Positions 48,568 through 57,704 are shown, numbered from the stretch's first letter. The stretch: DNA of 64,000 nucleotides from Thermoleophilia bacterium (GCA_016650125.1 JAENWT010000003.1:62001-126000); one strand, 5' to 3'. A program made the numbers and translations. Notes: generated by a model not told the origin, from the letters alone.

Positions 48568-50344
48568 CGGACACCCCGAAGCATCCGTATCGCCCACCGG
48601 TCATGCCGCGGACCACGGAGTCGGCGTTTGCTTTCATCGAACCGAGCCAGGTCTCTCCGTCCGACCCGGACGGCCCGAGGGTGTCACCGTAGAGCGAATA
48701 GTCGGTGCTGGCCCCGGTGTCCCGGGCTACGGCTTCGGCAAGGGCGGGGGAGACCGAGGACTCGGGGAAAACTGCCTTCACCCGCTCGCGACGGATCGTC
48801 TCTTCGAGTTCTGCGAGGTCACCGGCCGACGGCTGGGCCTCGGTGGTCAGTGCCGGGATCACCGTGCCGGTGGTCTCGATCCTGAAACGGCCGGTGAAGT
48901 AACCGAAGGCATCGTGGTCGGTGACGATCTTCCGGTCCGCGACCGGCACCCGCTTCAGACTGGCTTTGATGCCGCTGGTCAGCCGGTCGATCTTCCGGTC
49001 GAATCGTTGGGCCCGAGCGCGGAAGTAGGCGGCATCTCCGGGGGCGGCTTCGGTGAGGCCCGTTTTGATCTCCGCGGTCGCAGCTTTCACGTTCAGGGGG
49101 TCCTGCCACCAGTGGGGATCGAAGTCTTCTTCGTCGCTCTCGTGGACTCCGCCGTGCTCCTCAGTGTGATCGTCCCCTCCATGGAGCTTCACCGGAAGGT
49201 CCTGGCTCAGGTCGATTAAGGTCGCATCGCTGCCACTGTCCCTGATCAGGTCTTCGGTCCATTCATCGAGGTGACCCCCGGAACGGAAGATGATGTCGGC
49301 GTCGGCCACGGCCTTCACGTCAGAGGGGCGCGGTTCGTATTCGTGCGGGTCGGTGTTGGGCTGGAGGATGCCGGTCAGGTCGACTTGGTCGCCGCCCACC
49401 TCCGAAACGAAGTCCCGGACCTGGGTGGTGGTCGCGACGACCTTCGGCCCGTCACCGCCGGAGCTCTGGTCGCCACATCCGGCGGCAAAACCGGTCAGGG
49501 CGAGCACCGCGGTCGCCACGGCGAGCGGCCGCACCCTGGACCGGCGCCCGAGCGCACGGCCAAAGAATGCGAAAGCGAAAACAGCACCGCTCACGACCGC
49601 GATCGTTGCGCCGGGAGGGGCGTTGGTCTCAACCGAAAGCCAGAGCCCGAATGTTCCTTCGAGTATCACCAGCGCGATCGTCGTCAGCTGAAGGGTCCTG
49701 ACCCGGCGCGCGAACAGCCTGACCGTTGCCGCCGGAACGACCATCAAAGCGGAGATGAGCAGGGCGCCTACAGCGCTCAGGCTGGCAACCACCGTGACCG
49801 CGACGACCGCGAGCAGGGCTGTGTCGAAGAGCTCGGACCCGGACCTCAGCCGGGCGGCAGAGTCCTCGTCGAATCCTTTGGCCAGCCAGTGGTGGCCGAG
49901 GAGCAGCGTCGTGAGGATTGCGAGAACGGCCGCCGCCGCGGCCAGCCAGATGTCGCCGGAGTCGATAGCCAGCAGCGAGCCGAAGAGGAGAGTGTCGACG
50001 TTCGCCCCTGAGCCGAAGACGTCGCTGGCCAGGATCACCCCGGTGGCGAGACAGGCGACCAGGGCCAGGGCGGTGACGCTGTCGGCCGCCGTCCTCCGGG
50101 AGCGGGCGAGCAGGGCGGAGAGCAGGGTGAAGGCGCCGGCCGCGCTAAAAGCGCCAAGGGCGGCGGAGAAGCCGATCCCGTCGGCCAGGACCAGGCCCGG
50201 GAAAGACGCCGTCCCGATCGCGTGTGAGTGAAAGGCGAGTCCGCGCAGCACGATCCAGGTGCCGATCAGTCCAGCCGGAATCGACAGCAAGAGGATCTCG
50301 AGCAGTCCTTCCTGGACGAATGGCAGGCTGAAAGTTTCGAACAT
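48560..50344 (-). CDS. Zinc ABC transporter permease fused to substrate-binding protein
   Basis: The 594-residue product joins an ABC-3 permease (about 1-265, helices plus FHSHAIGTASFPG and VGALLISALMVVPAA) to a ZnuA-like zinc-binding protein (about 298-590). Zinc ligands can be seen at H334 (TDPHEYEP), H411 (FDPHWWQDP) and in TDHDAFGYF, plus a His/Asp/Glu-rich loop near 386-408. The joint (about 271-290) looks like a lipoprotein signal (LTGFAAGC, C290). A GTG codon at residue 271 (49534) could start a separate binding protein, but no stop separates the two parts. The Zur box lies 17 nt upstream. Confidence 0.9.
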   Translation of the reverse strand: MFETFSLPFVQEGLLEILLLSIPAGLIGTWIVLRGLAFHSHAIGTASFPGLVLADGIGFSAALGAFSAAGAFTLLSALLARSRRTAADSVTALALVACLATGVILASDVFGSGANVDTLLFGSLLAIDSGDIWLAAAAAVLAILTTLLLGHHWLAKGFDEDSAARLRSGSELFDTALLAVVAVTVVASLSAVGALLISALMVVPAATVRLFARRVRTLQLTTIALVILEGTFGLWLSVETNAPPGATIAVVSGAVFAFAFFGRALGRRSRVRPLAVATAVLALTGFAAGCGDQSSGGDGPKVVATTTQVRDFVSEVGGDQVDLTGILQPNTDPHEYEPRPSDVKAVADADIIFRSGGHLDEWTEDLIRDSGSDATLIDLSQDLPVKLHGGDDHTEEHGGVHESDEEDFDPHWWQDPLNVKAATAEIKTGLTEAAPGDAAYFRARAQRFDRKIDRLTSGIKASLKRVPVADRKIVTDHDAFGYFTGRFRIETTGTVIPALTTEAQPSAGDLAELEETIRRERVKAVFPESSVSPALAEAVARDTGASTDYSLYGDTLGPSGSDGETWLGSMKANADSVVRGMTGGRYGCFGVSGG

Positions 50345-50360
50345 CAGGGACTTATATCAG

Positions 50361-50379
50361 AATGAGAACCGTTCTCATT
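50361..50379 (-). promoter_or_regulatory. Zur-type operator of the zinc uptake operon
   Basis: AATGAGAACCGTTCTCATT is a perfect 9-1-9 palindrome, 17 nt upstream of the first gene of the zinc operon. The form and position fit a Zur box, and the operon itself encodes the Fur-family regulator. Confidence 0.85.
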
Positions 50380-50424
50380 AGTAGGGTCCAGATGGCAAGC
50401 GGCCCGCCACGCTGATCAAAAGGG

Positions 50425-51171
50425 CTATTCCGGCGTCACGTAGGCGCCGGACAGTCCGCCGTCGACCATGAAGGCCGACGCGGTGACGAAGGACGATTCG
50501 TCCGAGGCGAGGAAGAGCGCGCTCTGGGCGATCTCGCGGACTTCGCCGAACCTTCCCATCGGGATGTGGACCAGGCGCTGGGAGGCCCGGGCGGGATCCG
50601 AAGCGAAGAGTTCTTCGAGCAAGGGGGTGTTGACCGGTCCCGGGCAGAGCGCGTTGACGCGCACGCCCCGCCGGCCGAACTCGACCCCCATCTCCCGTGA
50701 CATGGCGAGGACGGCGCCCTTCGAGGCGGTGTAGGAGATCTGGGAGGTCGCGGCGCCGAGGATCGCGACGAAGGAGGCGGTGTTGATCACCGAGCCGCCG
50801 CCGGTCTCCATCAGGTGGGGGATGCCGTGCTTGCAGCAGAGGAAGACGCTGCGCACGTTGATGTCCTGGATCCGCTGCCAGGTCTCGAGCGGTGTGTCGA
50901 GCACCGATTCGTCCTCCGGCGGGTTGACGCCGGCGTTGTTGAACAGCACGTCGATCCGCCCGTACTTTTCCCGCACCTGCTCGTACATGTCACGGACCCC
51001 GTGGTCATCGGACACGTCGACTTCGAGTGTGAATTCGCCCTCCGAATCAGGAGAGAGATCCACTCCGACCACGATCGCTCCCTCCTGGGCGAACAGGCGG
51101 GCGGATTCGGCGCCGATGCCCGACGCCGCCCCGGTGACGACACAGACCTTGCCTTCGAGTCGGCCCGGCAT
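50425..51171 (-). CDS. Short-chain dehydrogenase/reductase
   Basis: The 248-residue classical SDR has the NAD(P) motif TGAASGIGAESARLF, NNAG, the catalytic SYTASKGAV with Tyr and Lys, and CPGPVNTPL. GVDLSPD after the second strand suggests NAD preference. It is the last gene of the permease-ligase-hydrolase-aldehyde dehydrogenase operon and may reduce or oxidise a product of that pathway. Substrate unknown. Confidence 0.92.
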   Translation of the reverse strand: MPGRLEGKVCVVTGAASGIGAESARLFAQEGAIVVGVDLSPDSEGEFTLEVDVSDDHGVRDMYEQVREKYGRIDVLFNNAGVNPPEDESVLDTPLETWQRIQDINVRSVFLCCKHGIPHLMETGGGSVINTASFVAILGAATSQISYTASKGAVLAMSREMGVEFGRRGVRVNALCPGPVNTPLLEELFASDPARASQRLVHIPMGRFGEVREIAQSALFLASDESSFVTASAFMVDGGLSGAYVTPE

Positions 51172-52535
51172 CAGCCGCTCTCTTCAGTTGCGTAGAACAC
51201 GTTTTTCACCTCGGTGTAGTGGTCGAGAGCGTCTGGTCCGAGCTCCCGTCCGACCCCGGATTGCTTGAAGCCGCCGAACGGCGTGGAGACCCGCACGGAG
51301 CTGTTCGAGTTGATCGAAAGAACGCCGGTGTCGATCAGTCGCGCGACCCTCAGGGCCCGGGCGCCGTCACCGGTCCAGATCGAGCCCGAGAGGCCGTACT
51401 CGGTGTCGTTGGCGATCTGGATCGCTTCGGCTTCGCCTTCGAACGGGATCACGCAGGCGACTGGGCCGAAGATTTCTTCACGGGCCGCACGGTCCGAGTT
51501 TGCGACCGGGGACAACACCGTCGGGGCGAACCAGTAGCCGGGGCCGTCGGGGGTGCTGCCGCGAAACGCGACCGGGGCGTCGTCGGGGACAAACGATGAG
51601 ACCTTCTCGCGGTGGGAGGCCGAGATCAGTGGTCCCATTTCGGTCGCCTCGTCAAGCGGATCGCCGACCCGCATCTTTCCGACGGCGGCCTCCATCGCTT
51701 CGAGGAAGCGATCCACCTGCGACCTCTCGACCAGGATCCGCGACCGTGCGCAGCAGTCCTGTCCGGCGTTGCCGAAGACCGCGGAAGGTGCCGCGGCCGC
51801 CGCCGCTTCGATGTCCGCGTCGGCGAAGACGATGGTGGCCGACTTGCCGCCGAGCTCCAGCGTGACCCGCTTGATCGTTGCCGCCGCCCCGGCCATGATG
51901 CCCCGGCCGACCTCGGTCGAACCGGTGAAGGCGATCTTGTTGACGTCCGGGTGCTCGACCAGCCGGTTTCCGCAGGTGCGCCCGGGTCCGGCGACCACGT
52001 TCAGCACGCCTTCGGGGACTCCCGCTTCGAGCACGATCTTTTCGAGCTCCAGCGCCGTGAGCGGGGTCAGCTCGGCGGGCTTCAGCACGACCGTATTGCC
52101 GGCGGCCAGGGCCGGCGCGACCTTCCATGAAGCGATCGCCAGGGGAAAGTTCCAGGGCACGATCAGCCCGATCATGCCCATCGGCTCGCGGAAGGTGAAA
52201 TCGACCCCGCCCGCGACCGGGATCGTCTGGCCGAGCAGGCGCTCCGGGGCACCCGAGTAGTAACGGAAGGTGTCGACCACCATCCCGATCTCGCCCCGGG
52301 CGTCATTGATCGGCTTGCCCGCGTTCCGGGCTTCGATCGTGGCCAGCTCGTCGAGCCGGGTCTCGATGCCGTCGGCGATCAGCCGCATCAGCGTGGCCCG
52401 GTCGGCGGGGCCGACGGCGCGCCATGCCGGAAACGCGGCTTTGGCGGAAGCGACCGCGGCATCGACCTCGTCCACGCCTGCCCGCGGGACCTCGGCCATC
52501 ACCTCTTCGGTCGCGGGTTCGACTACGGCGAGCAT
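51171..52535 (-). CDS. Aldehyde dehydrogenase family protein
   Basis: The 454-residue NAD(P)-dependent enzyme has VPWNFPLAIASWKVAPALAAG, FTGSTEVGRGI, the catalytic Glu in TLELGGKSATIVF and the catalytic Cys in GNAGQDCCARSR. In gamma-glutamylated putrescine breakdown such an enzyme oxidises gamma-glutamyl-aminobutyraldehyde; this role is inferred from neighbours. It overlaps both adjacent genes by 1 nt. Confidence 0.93.
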   Translation of the reverse strand: MLAVVEPATEEVMAEVPRAGVDEVDAAVASAKAAFPAWRAVGPADRATLMRLIADGIETRLDELATIEARNAGKPINDARGEIGMVVDTFRYYSGAPERLLGQTIPVAGGVDFTFREPMGMIGLIVPWNFPLAIASWKVAPALAAGNTVVLKPAELTPLTALELEKIVLEAGVPEGVLNVVAGPGRTCGNRLVEHPDVNKIAFTGSTEVGRGIMAGAAATIKRVTLELGGKSATIVFADADIEAAAAAAPSAVFGNAGQDCCARSRILVERSQVDRFLEAMEAAVGKMRVGDPLDEATEMGPLISASHREKVSSFVPDDAPVAFRGSTPDGPGYWFAPTVLSPVANSDRAAREEIFGPVACVIPFEGEAEAIQIANDTEYGLSGSIWTGDGARALRVARLIDTGVLSINSNSSVRVSTPFGGFKQSGVGRELGPDALDHYTEVKNVFYATEESG

Positions 52536-53278
52536 CAGGCGCCCATTCTCGCACGGGCGGCATCGACCAGAGCCGCGATCAGCGAATCCCCTTCATCGAC
52601 TTCCGGGTGCCATTGGACGCCGAGCGCGAACGACTTGTCCGGAATCTCGATCGCTTCGGCGATGCGATCGGGGATCGCGGCGCCGGTCACCTCGAGACCG
52701 TCGGCGATCCGGTCGAGGCCCTGATGGTGATGGGACTGGACGAGCACCCGTTCGGATCCGCAGATGCCGGCGATGCGGGAGCCACTGATCAACTCGACCT
52801 CGTGCTCGTCGAACTGACCGGGAACGGTGCGGTGGCGTTCGTGCCCGACGGCGTCCGGCAGGTGTTGCACCAGCGTTCCGCCGGCCGCCACGTTCATCAA
52901 CTGGAACCCCCGGCAGATGCCGAGGAGTGGCAGATCCTTTTCGAGGGCTCCCTTCACCAGGGCTAACTCGAACTCGTCCCGTTCGGGACGGATGTCGGTG
53001 GTCTGGGCCGCCGCTTCGGCGCCGTAGGAGGCCGGATCGACATCCGCTCCGCCGCCGAGGATCAGGCCGTCGAACCGGTCGAGGAGGGGGGCGGGGTCTC
53101 CGGCGACCACCGGGTCGGCCGGCAGCAGGACGGCGACGCCGCCGGCCCGCTGAACGGTCAGGGCGTAGTCGTGTGGCGCCAGGTCAGCGAGCTGGTTCCA
53201 TGCTCCCCAGCGGGCCGGCTCGGTCGCCGCCGAGATCCCGATCAGGCAGGCGCCCGCGGTGCCCGCGGCAGCCGTCAA
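52535..53278 (-). CDS. puuD: Gamma-glutamyl-GABA hydrolase-like class I glutaminase (PuuD type)
   Basis: The 247-residue class I amidotransferase-fold hydrolase has the nucleophile Cys in LLGICRGFQLMNVAAGGTLVQHL and the catalytic His/Glu region GVQWHPEVDE. PuuD frees GABA from gamma-glutamyl-GABA. TTG 53278 overlaps the upstream stop (TTGA). The operon fits that use, with a glutamine synthetase-like ligase upstream and an aldehyde dehydrogenase downstream. Confidence 0.9.
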   Translation of the reverse strand: MTAAAGTAGACLIGISAATEPARWGAWNQLADLAPHDYALTVQRAGGVAVLLPADPVVAGDPAPLLDRFDGLILGGGADVDPASYGAEAAAQTTDIRPERDEFELALVKGALEKDLPLLGICRGFQLMNVAAGGTLVQHLPDAVGHERHRTVPGQFDEHEVELISGSRIAGICGSERVLVQSHHHQGLDRIADGLEVTGAAIPDRIAEAIEIPDKSFALGVQWHPEVDEGDSLIAALVDAARARMGA

Positions 53279-54603
53279 AGTCGCTCGAACCCGCGGTAGC
53301 GCTCCCAGTCGGTGACCGCGGCCTCGAATGTCTCGATCTCGAACTCGGCCCGGTGAACGTAGTGGCGAACCACTTCCTCGCCGAAGGCCTCATTGGCGAG
53401 TTTGCTTTCCGAGAAGAGGTCCCGGGCCGTGTACATGTTGGAAGGCACCCGTTCGGCCCCCGAGGTGTAGGCGTTGCCGTCGACGGGCGGTGGAAGCTCG
53501 ATCTCCTTGTCGATTCCGTCCAGGCCCGCGGCAATCATTCCGCTGATCGCCAGGTACGGGTTGACGTCGGCACCTGGCAGGCGGTTTTCGACCCTGAGTC
53601 CTTCGCCCTGGCCGACCACGCGGAAGGAGCAGGTCCGGTTGTCCTTGCCCCAGGTCACCGCGGTCGGCGCAAAGGTGCCTTCGGCGAATCGCTTGAACGA
53701 GTTGATGTTGGGCGCGTACAGAAGGGTCAGCTCCCGCATGTATTCCAGCTGCCCGGCGATGAAATGATCGAACATGGCCTGATCCGCGGCGAAGGCGTTC
53801 TTACCGTCGGTTCCGGCGAGCGAGAGGTGGATATGACAGGAGCTGCCTTCACGCTCGTCCCACTTTGCCATGAAGGTGATCGAGCAGTCCTCCTGCGCGG
53901 CGATCTCCTTGGTGCCGGTCTTGAAGATGGCATGCTGGTCCGCCGTCTTGAGGGCGTCCTCGTAGCGGAAATTGATCTCGTGCTGGCCGAGGTTGCATTC
54001 GCCTTTCGAGTTTTCCACGACCATTTCGGCGGCACCCATTTCGTTGCGGATCCGCCGGATCAGCGGCTCCACCCGGGCGCTGCCGAGCAGCGAGTAGTCG
54101 ATGTTGTAGAGGTTGGCCGGCTCGAGGTCGCGGAAGCCACGCTTCCATGCATCTTCATACGTATTGCGGAAGACGATGAACTCCAGCTCGGTGGCGGCGT
54201 TCGCGATCAGCCCGCGTTCCTCGAGGCGCTCCAGCTGACGGCGGAGGATCTGCCGTGGAGACGCGACGACGGGCTGGCCGTCGTGCCACGAGGCATCCGC
54301 CATAAGAAGGACCGTCTTTTCATGCCAGGGAATCGGCCGAAGGGACGAAAGGTCGGGCTTCATCTCGAAGTCTCCGTAACCCTTGTCCCACGAGGTCATC
54401 TCGTAACCGCCCACTGTCTCCATCTCGGCGTCGACGGTGAGCAGGTAGCTGCAGCCCTCGGCGCCTTCCTCGAGCACCTGGTCGAGGAAATGAGAAGCGG
54501 TCAGCCGTTTTCCCTGGAGGCGGCCCTCCATGTCAGCGATCGCGAGCAGGACGGTGTCGACCGTGCCCGCCTCGACGGCGGCGCGTAGTTCGTCGAGATC
54601 CAC
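53275..54603 (-). CDS. Glutamine synthetase-like gamma-glutamylamine ligase (PuuA/GlnT type)
   Basis: The 442-residue protein has the GS fold: DMEGRLQGKRL, metal residues in ATELEFIVF, GECNLGQHEINFRY, the ATP site ITFMAKWDEREGSSCHIHLSL and NSFKRF. The absence of other nitrogen-assimilation genes and the presence of puuD-like, aldehyde dehydrogenase and permease genes suggest glutamylation of an amine. GTG 54603 is chosen, 1 nt after the permease stop; ATG 54660 is an alternative. The exact amine is unknown. Confidence 0.88.
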   Translation of the reverse strand: MDLDELRAAVEAGTVDTVLLAIADMEGRLQGKRLTASHFLDQVLEEGAEGCSYLLTVDAEMETVGGYEMTSWDKGYGDFEMKPDLSSLRPIPWHEKTVLLMADASWHDGQPVVASPRQILRRQLERLEERGLIANAATELEFIVFRNTYEDAWKRGFRDLEPANLYNIDYSLLGSARVEPLIRRIRNEMGAAEMVVENSKGECNLGQHEINFRYEDALKTADQHAIFKTGTKEIAAQEDCSITFMAKWDEREGSSCHIHLSLAGTDGKNAFAADQAMFDHFIAGQLEYMRELTLLYAPNINSFKRFAEGTFAPTAVTWGKDNRTCSFRVVGQGEGLRVENRLPGADVNPYLAISGMIAAGLDGIDKEIELPPPVDGNAYTSGAERVPSNMYTARDLFSESKLANEAFGEEVVRHYVHRAEFEIETFEAAVTDWERYRGFERL

Positions 54604-54604
54604 C

Positions 54605-56257
54605 TCAGGTTCCGGGCGTCCCGGCACCCGGGGGATTTTCTCCCGCGATCTCGCCTTCATCGATCACGCGCCCGGTTTCATCGGTATGTACCTGGCGGAT
54701 CGGCCCGGTGAAGTGGTTCTTCGCCGAAATCAGCCACCAGAGGCCGACCGCGATGATCACCACCAGGACGGTGATCGGGGCGTAGTTGAGGTATCTGATG
54801 TCGAAGGTCGAGTCCCAGGGGATCGAGATCGGGGCGGTCGGGAGGCTGAAGATGATCACGCAGAGGATCACCCAGACGACCGCGATCGGATTGATCCACT
54901 TGTACTTCTTGCCCAGGGTCCACGGCCCGGGCTCGAAGTCGTCGCCCTTGCGCCAGCGCAGGTAGATCGGGATCATGTAAGCGATGTAGAGGCCGATCAC
55001 GGCGATCGAGACGACCGCGTTGAAAGCGAAGGCGATCCCGGCGTCATCGCCGATCAGCGCCGGCAGGGTGACCACAAGCGCGCACGCCGCCATGAACAGC
55101 ACCGAGAGGTGCGGGACCCGATGGTGGTTGAGCCTGGTCCAGAGCCGGTGTCCGGGAACGGCCCGGTCACGCGAGAAGGCGTAACACATACGGGACGAGC
55201 TGGTCAGGCAGGCCATGCCGCAGAAGAGCTGACCGACCGTGGCGATGATCAGGACCATCTTGGCCGCCCACGAAGAGAGCGCGAGATCAAGGATCGAGAG
55301 CGTAGTGCCGACCCCGAACGGGGCGACTTCCGCATCGTTGATCTGCGGCACGAGGCTCTCCGAGGCGGCGAACGTGATCGCCAGCAGAACCAGCCAGCCG
55401 ATCAGGCCGGCCCAGAAGACCGAGCGCCAGACACCTTTGGCGGCACCCATGGCGGCGCCCTTGGTCTCCTCGCTGATGTGGGCAGAGGCGTCGTAGCCGG
55501 TCTGCGTATACATGGTCAGCAGGAAGCCGAGCGGCAGGATGTAGAACCAGAAGGCCGCCGTGGCCGTCGAACCGTTGAAGAGGCCGGTGTTGTTGAAGGT
55601 CTGGGTAAAGACGAAGTCGAGACTCGCGTGCTCGGACGGGACGATGACCAGCAGGCCGATGATCACGGCGACGCCGACCACGTGCCACCAGACCGAGACG
55701 TTGTTGACCTTGGCCACCAGCGGCGACGAGTAGATGTTGATCAGGGAGTGAAGCCCGAGAATGACCACGAACAGAATGAAGGTTTCGCGCAGCGCGTTTT
55801 CAGCGTCACTGAAGTTGATGAATCCGAGGTCCACGCCGTAGATGCTGAGCACGGTGTTGAGGAAGGCCGCCGAGCCGTAGACGACGGATGCCGTCACGCC
55901 CACGAGGCCGATCAGGTTGAACCAGCCGGTGAACCAGCCCCAGGCTTTGCCGCCGAGGTCGGATGACCAGTAGTAGATCCCGCCCGCGGTCGGGTATTTG
56001 GAAACCAGCTCTGACATCGAGACGGCGACGAGCAGGATGAGTCCGCAGATAATCGGCCAGCCCCATGAAATTGCAATGGGACCGCCGGCATTCCAGGCGA
56101 ACTGGTAGGTCGTGAAACAGCCGGCCAGAACGGAGATGATCGTGAACGAAATCGCGAAGTTCGAGAACGAACTCCAGGCACGATCGAGCGACTGGGTGTA
56201 GCCGAGCTCGGCGAGCCGTTCTTCGTCAGCCCCGGGCGCCTGGGTCGAATCGGTCAT
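54605..56257 (-). CDS. APC-superfamily amino acid/polyamine permease
   Basis: The 550-residue protein has about 12 transmembrane helices with FSNFAISFTIISVLAGCFTTY and SELVSKYPTAGGIYYW typical of the amino acid-choline-GABA permease group. ATG 56257 has GGAGG 7 nt upstream. As first gene of the operon it probably imports the amine or GABA-like substrate used by the following enzymes. Confidence 0.93.
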   Translation of the reverse strand: MTDSTQAPGADEERLAELGYTQSLDRAWSSFSNFAISFTIISVLAGCFTTYQFAWNAGGPIAISWGWPIICGLILLVAVSMSELVSKYPTAGGIYYWSSDLGGKAWGWFTGWFNLIGLVGVTASVVYGSAAFLNTVLSIYGVDLGFINFSDAENALRETFILFVVILGLHSLINIYSSPLVAKVNNVSVWWHVVGVAVIIGLLVIVPSEHASLDFVFTQTFNNTGLFNGSTATAAFWFYILPLGFLLTMYTQTGYDASAHISEETKGAAMGAAKGVWRSVFWAGLIGWLVLLAITFAASESLVPQINDAEVAPFGVGTTLSILDLALSSWAAKMVLIIATVGQLFCGMACLTSSSRMCYAFSRDRAVPGHRLWTRLNHHRVPHLSVLFMAACALVVTLPALIGDDAGIAFAFNAVVSIAVIGLYIAYMIPIYLRWRKGDDFEPGPWTLGKKYKWINPIAVVWVILCVIIFSLPTAPISIPWDSTFDIRYLNYAPITVLVVIIAVGLWWLISAKNHFTGPIRQVHTDETGRVIDEGEIAGENPPGAGTPGT

Positions 56258-56331
56258 GCAGCCTCCTCCAGTAGACGATAGAGCTGAGCCTAGGCGCACG
56301 ACGGCCCCGCCGTCAAGGGGGCGAAATCAAA

Positions 56332-57510
56332 TCAGGAGTATTTGTCCCACCGCTTGAGCGGGGTGGTGGGATCGATGAAGGTTCCGCCCTGGTACCAGCC
56401 GGGTCCGGACCAGACTTCGAAGTGGGTGTGACAGGCGGTGCTGTGGCCGGTCGTGCCGACCTTTCCGATCCGCTGCCCGGTCTTGACATGCGTGCCTTCC
56501 TTGAGCGGAGAGGGCTCGAGCATGTGCATGTAGACGTGGCTCTTGCCACCAGCACCCTTGATGTTGATCACCAGGTAGTTGCCGGCGCCGCTGGCCTGGT
56601 AGTCGTTCGTGTAGACCGTGCCGGCGCGGGCCGCGATCAGCTTGGTACCGCAGTCGGCGAGGACATCCTGGCCCTGGTGGCCGCGACCGGCGCCGAGGCC
56701 GTCGCCGTAGGTGTGCGGACCCCGTATCGGGAACACGTAGCCGTAGATCTTGAAGGCAAAGGGGTCGGCCTCCTTCTTGCTGCGGGAGGCCTTGGTCAGC
56801 GACTTCGAAACGATCGCTTCGGTGCCGTCGGTGCTGCGCACGACGAAGCGGTAGGCGCCGTTGGGAGCGGACTTGCCGGCGGAGGTGCGGCCGTTCCAGC
56901 CGACCGACTGGCCGGTCCCGGTCGGAACGTTCTCCTTGAACTTGCTGTCGACGACCTGGCCCGAAGACGAAGTGATGTCGATGCGCAGGTCGTTGATTTC
57001 CTTGCCGCCGTTGATCACGTAGTTGAGCGTCGGGCGCTTCTTGCCGTACTGGTAGGCCCGGGACGGGCTGGTCTCGGCGTCAGTGAGCCGGATCGGTGAG
57101 GTACGGCCGAGCTCCATCGCTTCGCCGATGTCCAGTTTCTCCTCCGAGAAGTCGGACGCGTAGCCCGAAGAGCTGATCATTCGGACCCGGCCGGTCCGGG
57201 CGTCTTCCGGCACGACGGCTTCGACCCGGTCTTCGGCCGTGAAATACGGCTTGGCCTTGGTCCGTTTGTTCTTGCCGGCAAAGCTCACGTACGAGACCGT
57301 GCCGAGGTCCGACCCGCTGACCTGGATCTTGCCGCCGGGGGAGGAGGTCCTGATCTCGGTGCAGCCTGAGAGGCAGACGACATCGTCGATCTCGGCGGCC
57401 TTCGGCACGGCGAGGCCGCCACCGGAGGTGATCGCGAAGGCGGGACCGGCGCAGATCAGGAAGATCGCGCATGCGGCAAGGCTCAGGGACTTCGTTCTAC
57501 CGGTCGACAT
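56332..57510 (-). CDS. Secreted M23-family peptidoglycan endopeptidase
   Basis: The 392-residue protein has a signal peptide (cleavage near AFA), an IPT/TIG-like beta domain, a FlgD-like Ig segment (VGWNGRTSAGKSAPNGAYRFVV) and a C-terminal M23 domain. Zinc ligands are in GHQGQDV (HxxxD) and HTHFE (HxH). Such enzymes cut peptidoglycan cross-links during growth. A c-di-AMP riboswitch immediately upstream controls it, as is common for actinobacterial wall hydrolases. Confidence 0.92.
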   Translation of the reverse strand: MSTGRTKSLSLAACAIFLICAGPAFAITSGGGLAVPKAAEIDDVVCLSGCTEIRTSSPGGKIQVSGSDLGTVSYVSFAGKNKRTKAKPYFTAEDRVEAVVPEDARTGRVRMISSSGYASDFSEEKLDIGEAMELGRTSPIRLTDAETSPSRAYQYGKKRPTLNYVINGGKEINDLRIDITSSSGQVVDSKFKENVPTGTGQSVGWNGRTSAGKSAPNGAYRFVVRSTDGTEAIVSKSLTKASRSKKEADPFAFKIYGYVFPIRGPHTYGDGLGAGRGHQGQDVLADCGTKLIAARAGTVYTNDYQASGAGNYLVINIKGAGGKSHVYMHMLEPSPLKEGTHVKTGQRIGKVGTTGHSTACHTHFEVWSGPGWYQGGTFIDPTTPLKRWDKYS

Positions 57511-57512
57511 TT

Positions 57513-57661
57513 CTCTTTCGGACGCGCCTGCGGAGTTAGCTGTCGGGCTCGCGCTGAAAGAGTTGCGCTACCGGGCAATGAATGCCCCTGATTCGCCCCA
57601 TGGGGATAAATCTCCCCGTTGGTTCCTCCGCCCCGGACCGGAGACCGGCTGGGGTTCGGCT
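57513..57661 (-). promoter_or_regulatory. c-di-AMP (ydaO-type) riboswitch upstream of the M23 gene
   Basis: On the minus strand the leader shows ydaO-type conserved blocks in order: CCGAACCC, GGGGCGGAGGAACCAACG, GGGGCGAATC, CTCTTTCAG, GAGCCCGACAGCTAACTCCG and GCAGGCG, ending 2 nt before the start codon. This is recognition from memory of the class. The terminal GAAAGAG (57519-57513) can pair with CTCTTTC (57562-57556) and also holds the ribosome binding site. Ligand binding would then hide the site. Confidence 0.88.
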
Positions 57662-57675
57662 ATTGAATTGATGTC

Positions 57676-57681
57676 AGTATA
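57676..57681 (-). promoter_or_regulatory. Probable -10 element of the riboswitch-M23 transcript
   Basis: TATACT on the minus strand, about 15 nt before the first conserved riboswitch block. No convincing -35 hexamer is visible. Confidence 0.45.
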
Positions 57682-57704
57682 GGGAGCGAAGCGGCCGAAC
57701 AGAC

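Noticed and set aside
54530-55966. 478-codon plus-strand frame opposite the APC permease
   Set aside because: Its Asp/Arg/His-rich product is the typical shadow of a membrane protein gene.
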